A program made the position numbers and the translations under genes. From DRGV01 sp018903055 [NCBI: bacterium] (GTDB lineage: Bacteria; UBP18; UBA7526), in NCBI GenBank assembly GCA_018903055.1, contig JAHIPW010000042.1, positions 1-12,879 of the forward strand: a DNA stretch of 12,879 nucleotides, in the 5' to 3' direction. Of this stretch, positions 6,076-12,285 are shown in pieces (position 1 is the first letter of the stretch; the number at the start of each line of letters is the position of its first letter). Under the pieces are notes generated by a model. It saw only the letters and a program-made list of their open reading frames with translations. It searched no databases and was not told where the DNA came from.

Positions 6076-7086
6076 TCATTTGTGTATCAAGAACTCCCTG
6101 GTTTGATTTATTAATTCTTCTTCGCTAAAAAATCGCTTACTCTTTTCTACTCTATGGACCATCCGGACCAATCTTTCATTCAAAGGGGCATCTTGACCGA
6201 TTGAGTTGGCAAGATTGACAAATTCTCCATTAATATAGTCTATCTCTGAAGACCGACCTCTCTTTATGCTCTGCAATATCGAACCATAAAGGGGCTCCTG
6301 GCTTAAACTGGCCATTATATTAGAGAATATCCTGGCTGCTTCATCTGGTGGTAGAGAGATGAGCCCGCTGATTCGTTCCAATGGAAAATCAGGCAAGGAG
6401 GCCAGCTTTATCCGGGCCTTGTTCACTAATCTCCATCCTTCCTGCCAGATACCCAAACTGATTTTGCAGATGGAAATATCTTTAAATGTCTCTTGCATGC
6501 TCTTGCCTAAAATTGCCGGTAGACAGTTATTGGCATTTACGAATAACTTTAGCCATTTCATCCCCATTATTTCATCACTTAAGGGGGAAGGGAATATCTT
6601 AGAGGTGACCTTTCTGATTTCTTCTAAATCCACCTTTGGCCGGTTGTCTATTCTTCCCAATATCCAATCGCCTTCAAAGTTGTGCACAATCTTGCCTGGG
6701 GCAAGATATGTTGCTCCAAACATAACTATACTAGCGAACAATCTGTCTTTACCGAGCCTTTTGGCAACAATCTCCTCTGCCCTAACGCCATTCTGAACGG
6801 TTAAAATACATGCCTCTTTCAGATAGGTAAAATTCTCCGAAATAGCCTTTTCTAAATCCTGAGTCTTGATAGCTAAAATAGCTAAATCAACCTTTTCATC
6901 CAGTTGCCTTTTAACGGGTAAAGTGACTGATAACCTGCCCCGGGTGCCTTCTATTCTTAAACCATTTTGAGAAACGGCCGTGAATTGCTCCGGATGGGCT
7001 ACTAAAACTACTTCTTCATCTTTGTCAGCGAGATACCCCGCTACCAAGCCTCCAATGGCTCCTGCTCCAATAATGGCAATCTTCAT
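6076..7086 (-). CDS. ApbA/PanE-family NADPH reductase (ketopantoate reductase-like)
   Basis: A 336-residue protein of the 2-dehydropantoate 2-reductase family. The N-terminal Rossmann fold has GAGAIGG (residues 7-13); the conserved KTQD (74-77) and TVQNG (96-100) segments follow. The C-terminal helical domain has the catalytic lysine region KWLKLFVNANN (Lys180, with Asn184) and the substrate-binding glutamate in SSEIDYINGE (Glu281), matching E. coli PanE Lys176 and Glu256. It therefore should be an active NADPH-dependent reductase of a 2-keto acid or similar compound. As first gene behind the promoter at 7129-7156, it leads the polyketide operon. Two readings are open: true ketopantoate reductase (panC lies about 5.5 kb upstream, and pantothenate feeds the ACP prosthetic group), or a tailoring reductase of the polyketide. 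Many paralogues have unknown substrates, so I give no gene symbol. No strong Shine-Dalgarno precedes ATG 7086. Confidence 0.88.
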   Translation of the reverse strand: MKIAIIGAGAIGGLVAGYLADKDEEVVLVAHPEQFTAVSQNGLRIEGTRGRLSVTLPVKRQLDEKVDLAILAIKTQDLEKAISENFTYLKEACILTVQNGVRAEEIVAKRLGKDRLFASIVMFGATYLAPGKIVHNFEGDWILGRIDNRPKVDLEEIRKVTSKIFPSPLSDEIMGMKWLKLFVNANNCLPAILGKSMQETFKDISICKISLGIWQEGWRLVNKARIKLASLPDFPLERISGLISLPPDEAARIFSNIMASLSQEPLYGSILQSIKRGRSSEIDYINGEFVNLANSIGQDAPLNERLVRMVHRVEKSKRFFSEEELINQTREFLIHK

Positions 7087-7100
7087 AACATAAACTCAAT

Positions 7101-7120
7101 AATAGTAAAATTTTACTATT
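7101..7120. promoter_or_regulatory. Perfect 20-bp palindrome, candidate operator
   Basis: AATAGTAAAATTTTACTATT reads the same on both strands. It begins about one base downstream of the predicted transcription start of the polyketide operon (positions about +2 to +21), where a bound repressor would block transcription. Symmetry and placement are seen; regulation is inferred. As RNA it would also form a weak AT-rich hairpin in the leader. Confidence 0.55.
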
Positions 7121-7128
7121 TAAATTTT

Positions 7129-7156
7129 ATTATATCATACCTTTTGCCTATGTCAA
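7129..7156 (-). promoter_or_regulatory. Sigma-70-type promoter for the polyketide operon
   Basis: On the minus strand TTGACA (7156-7151) and TATAAT (7134-7129) are both perfect consensus hexamers separated by 16 bp. The predicted start is near 7122, giving a leader of about 36 bases to the reductase ATG at 7086. No comparable promoter is obvious between the reductase and the MFS gene, so the whole cluster may be read from here. Confidence 0.8.
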
Positions 7157-7488
7157 GTCCTTTCTTAAACGCGGATTTTTCTTATTGCTTACTGCTCAGG
7201 CATAGTGGACGCGGATTATCACAGATAAATTCTAATGCGATTAATGGGATACAGATTACAAAGTCTTATCCGTGTTTATCCGTTTATCATCTGTGCGAAT
7301 CCGTGTCTATAAAAAAGCCGCCCGTTAAGGCGGCTAACTCTTCTTCCCATCAATGTCAACTAAAGCAACTAACCAATGATTAACAGTTATTCATTGGTAG
7401 GGCAAGCAAGCTATCAAGAACAAAGATCAAGGATCCAGGATCAAGGATCTAGTATCTGTGATCTGTGAAAATCTGCAAGTTATCTGTG
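7157..7488. other. Repeat-rich intergenic region without a gene
   Basis: No credible coding region. It holds degenerate copies of the 'CGCGGATTATCACAGAT / ATCCGTGTTTATCCG / ATCTGTGCGAATCCGTG' repeat family (about 7208-7310 and 7453-7500), the terminator at 7311-7335, an 8-bp inverted repeat ACCAATGA/TCATTGGT (7372-7379, 7391-7398), and a short direct repeat GATCAAGGATC (from 7425 and 7439). Confidence 0.6.
7311..7335 (-). terminator. Intrinsic terminator downstream of the permease gene
   Basis: On the minus strand AGCCGCC (7335-7329), a six-base loop TTAACG, and GGCGGCT (7322-7316) are followed by a T-run at 7316-7311. The stem is seven perfect pairs and GC-rich. It closes transcription of the permease, about 155 bp after its stop, and insulates the polyketide promoter downstream. 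Confidence 0.85.
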
Positions 7489-9021
7489 TCAATCTGTGGT
7501 TTTCACCACTTCTAATTTATGGCCTGTCCTCCCGAAGAGCCAGAGACTGAAGAATAGAACACCGAGGAAGAGATAGCCCAGGGCATGCCAGGGAGCAGCC
7601 TTAAAAGCCAGCTCCGGGGCATGAATGACCCCGAAGAAAGCAAGAATAGCAGCAGAGAAGGCATAAACCCCGGCGCTTCTGAATCTCTTATCGATTAAGA
7701 AAGCGGTCATGGCTGCCAGGAGCAATCCAGTAACAATGGCTCCATAGCCTAAGGAGGCCAGTCCTCTATAACTCACCCCATGGTCCTCTAAGGCAATCAT
7801 TCCTACCTTTTCTGCGGTAGTCTTGGCTGCCAATAGTGCTCCCTCAACATTGGTCCTTACATAGTTTGCGATGTGGGGGATGAAAGCAATGACCACTGCC
7901 GGGGCATGGAGCTTGGGGGTTGTCTGGAAGGCCTGGGCACCGATGACCAGGGCAATATAAAGCAGAATGCAGAAGGCCACCTCCTTTGGTATGAGCGCTG
8001 TTGCTAAGCCTAATAAACCAAATATCCCAATTAAGAAGATGACTATTCCATTGATGAGGGAATAGCCGGTCCGAGCACCCACCGCCTTCCAACCCGGATG
8101 GCCGATATAGACCGTAGTGGGAAAACAGGAGCCGAATAATGCCCCGGCCATGGTTCCTACCCCATCCATCATCATGGCCGTTCTGGTATTATATTTATCC
8201 CCGGCAGCAGAGGCGCTCTCCACGTTCTGCATGGTTTCTAAGAAGTTATAGATCCCCATGGGGATGACCACTGCTAAGAAGGGAGCCACCTCCTTTATCC
8301 CCTCCTTCATAGCACCAAAAACCGGGGTAGGACAGTAGAATCCCACCTGGGCAGCGGCGATTCCCACTGCCTCTGGTTTCATGAAGCCGATGGCCCAGGC
8401 CAGGCCGGAACCGAGAAGGATGGCTAAAAAGCCAGCCGGTATCCTGAAGGGGAAGGCGATCCTGGCGATAAAGCCAACCAGGATAATGGCTAAGGGTAAG
8501 AAACCAATCTGAGGGTTCTCCCAGATCCCTATGGTGGGCTTCATGGCAATCCAGGTAATGGCGATTCCCGCCAAAGTGCCCAATAGTGCCGCCCGCGGGG
8601 TATACTTCCTCACCGCATTCCCTACAAAGGCCCCCAGGAATTCGATGACTCCACCAATGAAGGCTGCCGCCACCCCTACCTTCCAGGCCAGTTCCGCATT
8701 GTTCGTCTTCCAGTATATGGGTCCAATGACCAGGAAGAGATAAGCGAACATAATGGGGGTCGATATTCCATAGGGAAGGGCGGTGACGTTCTTCCTTCCC
8801 TCTTTCCTTGCCAGCCTTCTCGCCATATAGGTATAGAAGATATTTCCCAGGATGATGGCTATGGCTGCCCCTGGTATCACCCGGCCATAGACAATTTTAG
8901 CGGGCATCTTAAATAGCCCGCTTAGGGTAATGGCGATGATGAGTAAGTTTACCAGGTTATCGATGAACAGTCCAAAGAAGCCATCGATATCCCTTCTCAC
9001 AAAAAAAGGTACTTTCTCCAT
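7489..9021 (-). CDS. NCS2/AzgA-like nucleobase permease family protein
   Basis: A 510-residue integral membrane protein with about 12-14 hydrophobic segments. It belongs to the xanthine/uracil permease superfamily: the N-terminal FGLFIDNLVNLLIIAITLSG, NVTALPYGISTPIMFAYLFL near residue 80, a VESASAAGDKYNTRTAMMMDGVGTMAGALFGS segment (the family's central substrate-site region), and GSCFPTTVYIGHPGWKAVGARTGYSLINGI. The nearest group I can name is AzgA-like (COG2252), with purines as known substrates, but this looks like a divergent branch, so the substrate is open. The start at 9021 is preceded by GAAGGAGGGTTT. A solid terminator follows at 7311-7335, so it is a separate transcription unit from the polyketide operon. 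Its GC content is visibly higher than its repeat-rich flanks. No purine riboswitch is apparent upstream. Confidence 0.85.
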   Translation of the reverse strand: MEKVPFFVRRDIDGFFGLFIDNLVNLLIIAITLSGLFKMPAKIVYGRVIPGAAIAIILGNIFYTYMARRLARKEGRKNVTALPYGISTPIMFAYLFLVIGPIYWKTNNAELAWKVGVAAAFIGGVIEFLGAFVGNAVRKYTPRAALLGTLAGIAITWIAMKPTIGIWENPQIGFLPLAIILVGFIARIAFPFRIPAGFLAILLGSGLAWAIGFMKPEAVGIAAAQVGFYCPTPVFGAMKEGIKEVAPFLAVVIPMGIYNFLETMQNVESASAAGDKYNTRTAMMMDGVGTMAGALFGSCFPTTVYIGHPGWKAVGARTGYSLINGIVIFLIGIFGLLGLATALIPKEVAFCILLYIALVIGAQAFQTTPKLHAPAVVIAFIPHIANYVRTNVEGALLAAKTTAEKVGMIALEDHGVSYRGLASLGYGAIVTGLLLAAMTAFLIDKRFRSAGVYAFSAAILAFFGVIHAPELAFKAAPWHALGYLFLGVLFFSLWLFGRTGHKLEVVKTTD

Positions 9022-9056
9022 AAACCCTCCTTCATTTGTTAAACTCTAAAATAAGT

Positions 9057-9204
9057 TGATACGTTAATAAGCTGATAAGTTGATAAGTAAATACATATTT
9101 TTTGTTCTTGTATTTGCCTTCTCGTAACTGCTCGTAACCGTTAGTAACTGTTCGTAACCGATCACTGATTACCGATCACCGATTACCAAGCTGTTCGTAA
9201 CCGT
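9057..9204. repeat. Short-unit tandem repeats (TGATAAGT and 10-bp NTNGTAACNG)
   Basis: TGATAAGT-type units occur at about 9073-9088. Then 9121-9160 is four consecutive 10-bp units: CTCGTAACTG, CTCGTAACCG, TTAGTAACTG, TTCGTAACCG, followed by ATCACTGATTACCG/ATCACCGATTACC and one more TTCGTAACCG at 9194-9203, ending at the exonuclease stop. A similar array is at 10961-11013. Confidence 0.7.
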
Positions 9205-9205
9205 T

Positions 9206-10042
9206 TCACTTTAATCTTTCCCACTCTTTTAAATAGTTTTTAAGATGACTGCGTTCTGGTTTTTCCGACTCTGTAATTAGCAACTGTCGCAATAGTTCCT
9301 GCTCTTGTTCATACTGCTCAGTTCCGAAGAAGCCGGCAAAATGAGCCAAACGTAACCAGAGTAAATAAGTTGTCAGTGCATCGAACTCGTTATATGCAAT
9401 GATTTTATCTAATCCTCCACTGAGCCATAACGGAGCAACTTCTTGTCCATCTATTCCCATTTTACCTGGAATACCGGAAACTACCGCCATTTCATTAAGC
9501 GACGGAGTGGATTTTCCCCATCCTCCCAAAATTTTTATGAGGTCTATATTCCAATCGCCATAAGCTGAAAAATAGTCTATCCCTTGCCAGGGTTTATCCG
9601 GTCGTGAGCAAAACTGAGACGCTTCAATTCCATGGGCTACGCCACGTTGTATTAATATTCTGAGGTCAGAAGATAAAGAATTAAAACCTATCAGTTGAGC
9701 CTGGCGCTTTCCTAATGTTTGTAGAAATGTTTCAATAATATTTTTCTCGGAAGTAAGTTCTGGATTTGTAGGATCTGTAGGCAGAGAATGAAGATTAATC
9801 TCAATATCTGTATCCGTTTTTTTATAGCGGGTAACAAATGAAATCGAGACAACCCGGCACAGTGTGGTCTTCAAGTATGGCATGGGATCGTCCGCCGTCG
9901 CTCCTCCCTCTTTCCACATTTCGTGGATTATCTCTTCATCCGACATAGAATCTGGTAATTTATAAAGTTTTCTACCTGCTATTGGATCGGGAACCCACTC
10001 TACATCAAATACCCATACCTTGTCATGAACGAATTTAAACAT
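9206..10042 (-). CDS. PolB-like 3'-5' exonuclease (DEDDy family)
   Basis: A 278-residue protein related to the exonuclease domain of family B DNA polymerases (PF10108-like), without polymerase domain. The DEDDy residues are visible: Asp13 and Glu15 in VFDVEWVPD, Asp126 in GFNSLSSDLRIL, and Tyr217/Asp221 in AYNEFDALTTYLLW. These bind two metals and remove nucleotides from 3' ends, so it should act on nucleic acid in the cytoplasm, in repair or turnover. I choose ATG 10042 (MFKFVHDKVWVF) because GGAGA lies eight bases upstream; the open frame extends to a TTG at 10066, but that part overlaps the AACATTCGAAA motif. Upstream lies the DUF6717-like gene 78 bp away. It is a usual single-domain form; the biological substrate is unknown. 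Confidence 0.85.
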   Translation of the reverse strand: MFKFVHDKVWVFDVEWVPDPIAGRKLYKLPDSMSDEEIIHEMWKEGGATADDPMPYLKTTLCRVVSISFVTRYKKTDTDIEINLHSLPTDPTNPELTSEKNIIETFLQTLGKRQAQLIGFNSLSSDLRILIQRGVAHGIEASQFCSRPDKPWQGIDYFSAYGDWNIDLIKILGGWGKSTPSLNEMAVVSGIPGKMGIDGQEVAPLWLSGGLDKIIAYNEFDALTTYLLWLRLAHFAGFFGTEQYEQEQELLRQLLITESEKPERSHLKNYLKEWERLK

Positions 10043-10120
10043 TATAGTCTTCTCCAAAAATCTCAACTAACATTCGAAACCAACGGCTTTACGGGGTTAA
10101 GACGCGACTTCTTTTATTCC

Positions 10121-10537
10121 TTACTTCTTCTCGGCCTTGAAATATATGACCTTAGGTGCTTCTCTGAAGTACTTCAAAAGGGCTGGACAGAGCCAGCCTT
10201 CCATTTGGCATTGGGGGCACGCGTACCAGTTGCCGCCCGCCTCTTTAACTTTCCAGACAAGAGTGTGCGTATGGCCGGGAAAAGACTGGGCTGAAAATAA
10301 GAGCCGGAAGCCTTTGTCCGCATCAGGTATATCTTCTGCCAACTTGTCAATTATTCCCGGTATTCCCGCAACAAACGGCTCTTGGTACAGCCCTCGGCTT
10401 ACATCATTAAAAACCCACGTACCCGCGTAGCGATAGGGAGCAATGACGAAAATCGAGTTGGAAGAGGTGGCAACGGGCTTTTTGCCACAGCCACAAAGAG
10501 TGGTAATGAGGAGCGCTACGAATAGAATCTTTCTCAT
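10121..10537 (-). CDS. Small lipoprotein, DUF6717-like
   Basis: A 138-residue predicted lipoprotein. The N-terminus MRKILFVALLITTLCGC has a positive n-region, a hydrophobic stretch and a lipobox LCGC with Cys17 as the lipidation site. The mature part matches, from memory, DUF6717: FVIAPYRYAGTWVFND, LYQEPFVAGIPGIIDKL, DKGFRLLFSAQSFPGH and EGWLCPALLKYF. A CPQC pair and a further Cys near residue 116-125 could bind metal. Function is unknown. The frame is open to 10570, but ATG 10537 is preferred: it starts the signal peptide and follows GGGAGG by nine bases; the upstream part is the shared AACATTCGAAA motif. It lies between the exonuclease and the DUF5679-like gene. Confidence 0.8.
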   Translation of the reverse strand: MRKILFVALLITTLCGCGKKPVATSSNSIFVIAPYRYAGTWVFNDVSRGLYQEPFVAGIPGIIDKLAEDIPDADKGFRLLFSAQSFPGHTHTLVWKVKEAGGNWYACPQCQMEGWLCPALLKYFREAPKVIYFKAEKK

Positions 10538-10602
10538 TTTATCTCGCCTCCCAACATTCGAAACCAACAATCGGAAATTTCAAGCGGATACTAAGATACC
10601 AA

Positions 10603-10642
10603 GTGTCGCAGACGAAATTCAAAAAGATTTCGTCTGCGGCAC
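10603..10642. terminator. Strong hairpin after the DUF5679-like gene, possible terminator
   Basis: GTGTCGCAGACGAAAT (10603-10618) pairs with ATTTCGTCTGCGGCAC (10627-10642), 16 pairs with a single T/G mismatch, loop eight bases. It lies 24 bp past the DUF5679-like stop on the minus strand. There is no T-tract after it on that strand, so it may be a weak terminator, a 3' stabiliser or a mobile palindrome. Confidence 0.5.
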
Positions 10643-10665
10643 ACAAAATAAAAGGCAGGTAATTG

Positions 10666-10809
10666 TTATTTGCCCATTATCCGATACATACCAGTACCGC
10701 AGGATGGGCAGCAACCTTTCATTGCCTTTCTGCCATTCTTCATGGTGACTTCTTTGGCGTCTTTCATTTCTTTCTTCGCCTTGCACTTTACACAATAAGC
10801 TTCTGTCAT
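10666..10809 (-). CDS. 47-residue Cys-rich protein, DUF5679-like
   Basis: A very short gene: MTEAYCVKCKAKKEMKDAK, then EVTMKNGRKAMKGCCPSCGT and GMYRIMGK. Two cysteine pairs, YCVKC at residues 5-9 and CCPSCG around residues 33-38, form a likely zinc ribbon. I recognise the pattern as DUF5679 (often annotated as small zinc-ribbon proteins of unknown function). The start ATG at 10809 is strongly supported by AAAAAGGAGGTGTATC just upstream. A longer overlapping open frame on the same strand (about 10619-10843) is in another frame and is a shadow. It is the first gene after a 239-bp repeat-rich spacer; the hairpin at 10603-10642 follows. Confidence 0.85.
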   Translation of the reverse strand: MTEAYCVKCKAKKEMKDAKEVTMKNGRKAMKGCCPSCGTGMYRIMGK

Positions 10810-10845
10810 GATACACCTCCTTTTTCAGTTTGAAATAGTTCACAC

Positions 10846-11013
10846 GAGTTGCGAGTTACGGGTTACGGGTTTCGAGTTTCGAATTGCAACCTTCGATTTC
10901 CAATCTCCGAACTTACAACTCCGAACTAAACCACTTATTTTTGTATTTACGTTCTTGCAACTATTCGTAACTGCTAGTAACTATTAGTAACCGTTAGTAA
11001 CTGATCATAATCG
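10846..11013. repeat. Low-complexity intergenic repeats, including a second 10-bp array
   Basis: 10961-11013 repeats a 10-bp unit (CTATTCGTAA, CTGCTAGTAA, CTATTAGTAA, CCGTTAGTAA, CTGATCATAA), the same family as 9121-9160. 10846-10925 consists of GAGTTACGGGTTACGGGTTT-type short repeats and TTCGAGTTTCGAATTG. It fills the spacer between the 56-residue protein gene and the DUF5679-like gene. No coding potential seen. Confidence 0.65.
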
Positions 11014-11025
11014 GTGGATTGAGTT

Positions 11026-11032
11026 GTTAGGT
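11026..11032 (-). other. ACCTAAC box (minus strand), integron-like core site
   Basis: On the minus strand ACCTAAC (11032-11026) lies 16 bases after the stop of the 56-residue protein and is the exact complement of the GTTAGGT box upstream of the nucleotidyltransferase. RYYYAAC is the consensus opening box of integron attC sites. No complete attC fold is recognisable downstream. Confidence 0.3.
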
Positions 11033-11048
11033 TTTAATATATTCTCTA

Positions 11049-11219
11049 TTACTTCGAAGAATGAATTTCCCTCAGTTTCCGCCGGATTAGTTTGCTGCGC
11101 TTCGACGAACATCTAACAATGAATTCATTCATCTGGCGAAGCCACTCCAATTTTTTCTTGGGTGGTATCTTCATAAATCTTAAAAGACGTTCTTCTTCGG
11201 TTTCCCATTTGAAAATCAT
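11049..11219 (-). CDS. 56-residue basic protein coupled to the nucleotidyltransferase
   Basis: A short gene whose start overlaps the nucleotidyltransferase stop as ATGA (ATG 11219-11217, TGA 11218-11216), so the two are translated together. The product begins MIFKWETEEERLLRFMKIPP, then KKKLEWLRQMNEFIVRCSSK, and ends in a very basic SKLIRRKLREIHSSK tail. It is predicted helical and soluble. I cannot name the family, though similar small proteins next to nucleotidyltransferases are familiar to me. It might be a nucleic-acid-binding or antitoxin-like partner; that is inference from the overlap and charge. Confidence 0.75.
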   Translation of the reverse strand: MIFKWETEEERLLRFMKIPPKKKLEWLRQMNEFIVRCSSKRSKLIRRKLREIHSSK

Positions 11220-11713
11220 AGATTCTTCCTCAATTTTTTTATCTTCTTTAATTCTTCTATATCTAACTTATCGACCGCCCGTGCTGTTTTCCTTTTCATT
11301 TTAATTAGATTATCTATGGAAATTACGGGTATTGTTAAATCACCAACTTTAATACGTATAATATTTTTTCGGGCTTCCTTAAAGGATACCGGTGATTCTA
11401 TAATTATGTCGACTTCTTTTAGTTCATCCTCTTTATGGAAGTTAAAAGCCTTCATATGTTTGTTCTTAATCCAATCTTCTCTTGTCTTTCTATCTGCAAT
11501 TTTCATTGGATCAACCGGTCGTTTTACATGATAGCCACGTCTTTTCAGAATCTTGACAATTTTTTCGAGGTTATTATCGCTCATTTCAACAAGGATATCC
11601 AAATCGGCGGTACTGCGCATTGAGCCAAGAAGATTAACAGCAATTCCACCGACAATTACATATTTCACTTTTTGCTTTTGAAATGCCCGTAATATCTCTT
11701 CATAAAAAATCAT
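11216..11713 (-). CDS. Nucleotidyltransferase, pol-beta fold (AbiEii/DUF6036-like)
   Basis: A 165-residue minimal nucleotidyltransferase. The signature GG...DxD is VVGGIAVNLLGSMRSTADLD (Gly22-Gly23 then the two Asp), and a third carboxylate follows in KEVDIIIES. The C-terminal part VISIDNLIKMKRKTARAVDKLDIEELKKIKK is typical of stand-alone nucleotidyltransferases in toxin-antitoxin or abortive-infection systems and of uncharacterised cassette genes. All three metal ligands are present, so it should transfer a nucleotide to a protein, RNA or small molecule. The start ATG 11713 follows AGAGGTTAAAA. It overlaps the 56-residue gene by four bases and lies 30 bp downstream of a GTTAGGT box. HEPN partners, common with MNT-type enzymes, are not seen; the partner here is shorter and basic. 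Confidence 0.8.
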   Translation of the reverse strand: MIFYEEILRAFQKQKVKYVIVGGIAVNLLGSMRSTADLDILVEMSDNNLEKIVKILKRRGYHVKRPVDPMKIADRKTREDWIKNKHMKAFNFHKEDELKEVDIIIESPVSFKEARKNIIRIKVGDLTIPVISIDNLIKMKRKTARAVDKLDIEELKKIKKLRKNL

Positions 11714-11764
11714 TTTTAACCTCTACTGTTTTACAATTTTATAACCTAACATTCGAAATCAGTG

Positions 11765-11790
11765 GCCCTAAACTACGTAGAGTTTAGGGC
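11765..11790. repeat. Perfect 10-bp hairpin after the NTF2-like lipoprotein gene
   Basis: GCCCTAAACT (11765-11774) and AGTTTAGGGC (11781-11790) pair perfectly around the loop ACGTAG. It lies between the lipoprotein stop and the AACATTCGAAA motif. No T-run follows on the minus strand, so its role as a terminator is doubtful; it could be the internal stem of a cassette end. Confidence 0.6.
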
Positions 11791-11854
11791 AAGCGGGCCC
11801 CGCAATTGCCGAAAGTGGCGCTTTACTAGGTCAGGTGCAGCAAGTTGTTATGTG

Positions 11855-12265
11855 TCATTTGTAGTGTATAACGTGCACAACCTCACCAGTGGATCTTCGG
11901 ATTATGGCCTTGGCAGTGCCGCCCAGCCAGCCCTCGGGAAGAGAACCAGTCGCCACCCAGTAACCATCAACCAAATATGCGAAGTACGGTGCTTCGCGCT
12001 CGATCTGCTTCACTCCATAGATGGGTTTCCATACGGCTAGGGCTATGGAGATGGCCGTCTCAGCGTCTGGCACGTAACCTGATGGCGGCATATACTCGGT
12101 GAGCTTCCCAGCCTCGAACTCAGTCAAGTACTCCTTGGCCCATGCCTCGCCGAGTTCCACCGGACGCTCCTCGTGAGAGACCTGGCGGAGAATTGCACAT
12201 CCTACGATCATGGAAAGAGTACACGCAGACCAAAGGGATAGCACCAATGCCGTTCTCTTGTTCAT
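11855..12265 (-). CDS. Lipoprotein with NTF2-fold-immunity-like domain
   Basis: A 136-residue predicted lipoprotein. MNKRTALVLSLWSACTLSM leads into the lipobox IVGC with Cys23. The mature C-terminal part (GYVPDAETAISIALAVWKPI, YGVKQIEREAPYFAYL, DGYWVATGSLPEGWLGG and a closing STGEVVHVIHYK) looks like the NTF2-fold immunity-protein family (PF15655-type), members of which protect against contact-dependent toxins; no toxin gene is nearby, so that role is not shown. The frame is open to 12283, but ATG 12265 is chosen because GTGAGGTAACT precedes it and it begins the signal peptide. The gene and its 3' flank are more GC-rich than neighbours, suggesting transfer. A TATAAT hexamer at 12291-12286 lies upstream. 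Confidence 0.75.
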   Translation of the reverse strand: MNKRTALVLSLWSACTLSMIVGCAILRQVSHEERPVELGEAWAKEYLTEFEAGKLTEYMPPSGYVPDAETAISIALAVWKPIYGVKQIEREAPYFAYLVDGYWVATGSLPEGWLGGTAKAIIRRSTGEVVHVIHYK

Positions 12266-12285
12266 AGTTACCTCACACAACATGT

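Noticed and set aside
7844-8092. 82-residue minus-strand frame with several Cys and His
   Set aside because: It lies within the permease gene in another frame and is composed of residues expected from out-of-frame reading.
9121-9204. CRISPR array
   Set aside because: The units are 10 bp with no spacers of 25-40 bp, and no cas gene is present.
9022-9205. Purine riboswitch upstream of the permease
   Set aside because: The leader is made of short tandem repeats and lacks a recognisable three-way-junction aptamer.
10043-10066. TTG start for the exonuclease
   Set aside because: ATG 10042 has a suitable Shine-Dalgarno and matches the beginning of the domain; the extension overlaps a repeated motif.
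10619-10843. 74-residue open frame on the minus strand
   Set aside because: Overlaps in another frame the DUF5679-like gene, which has the ribosome binding site and the Cys motifs.
11744-11857. Complete attC site after the NTF2-like lipoprotein
   Set aside because: ACATAAC and GTTAGGT boxes are present at suitable positions, but the adjoining L-type arms are not complementary by eye, so I report only the motif and not an attC.
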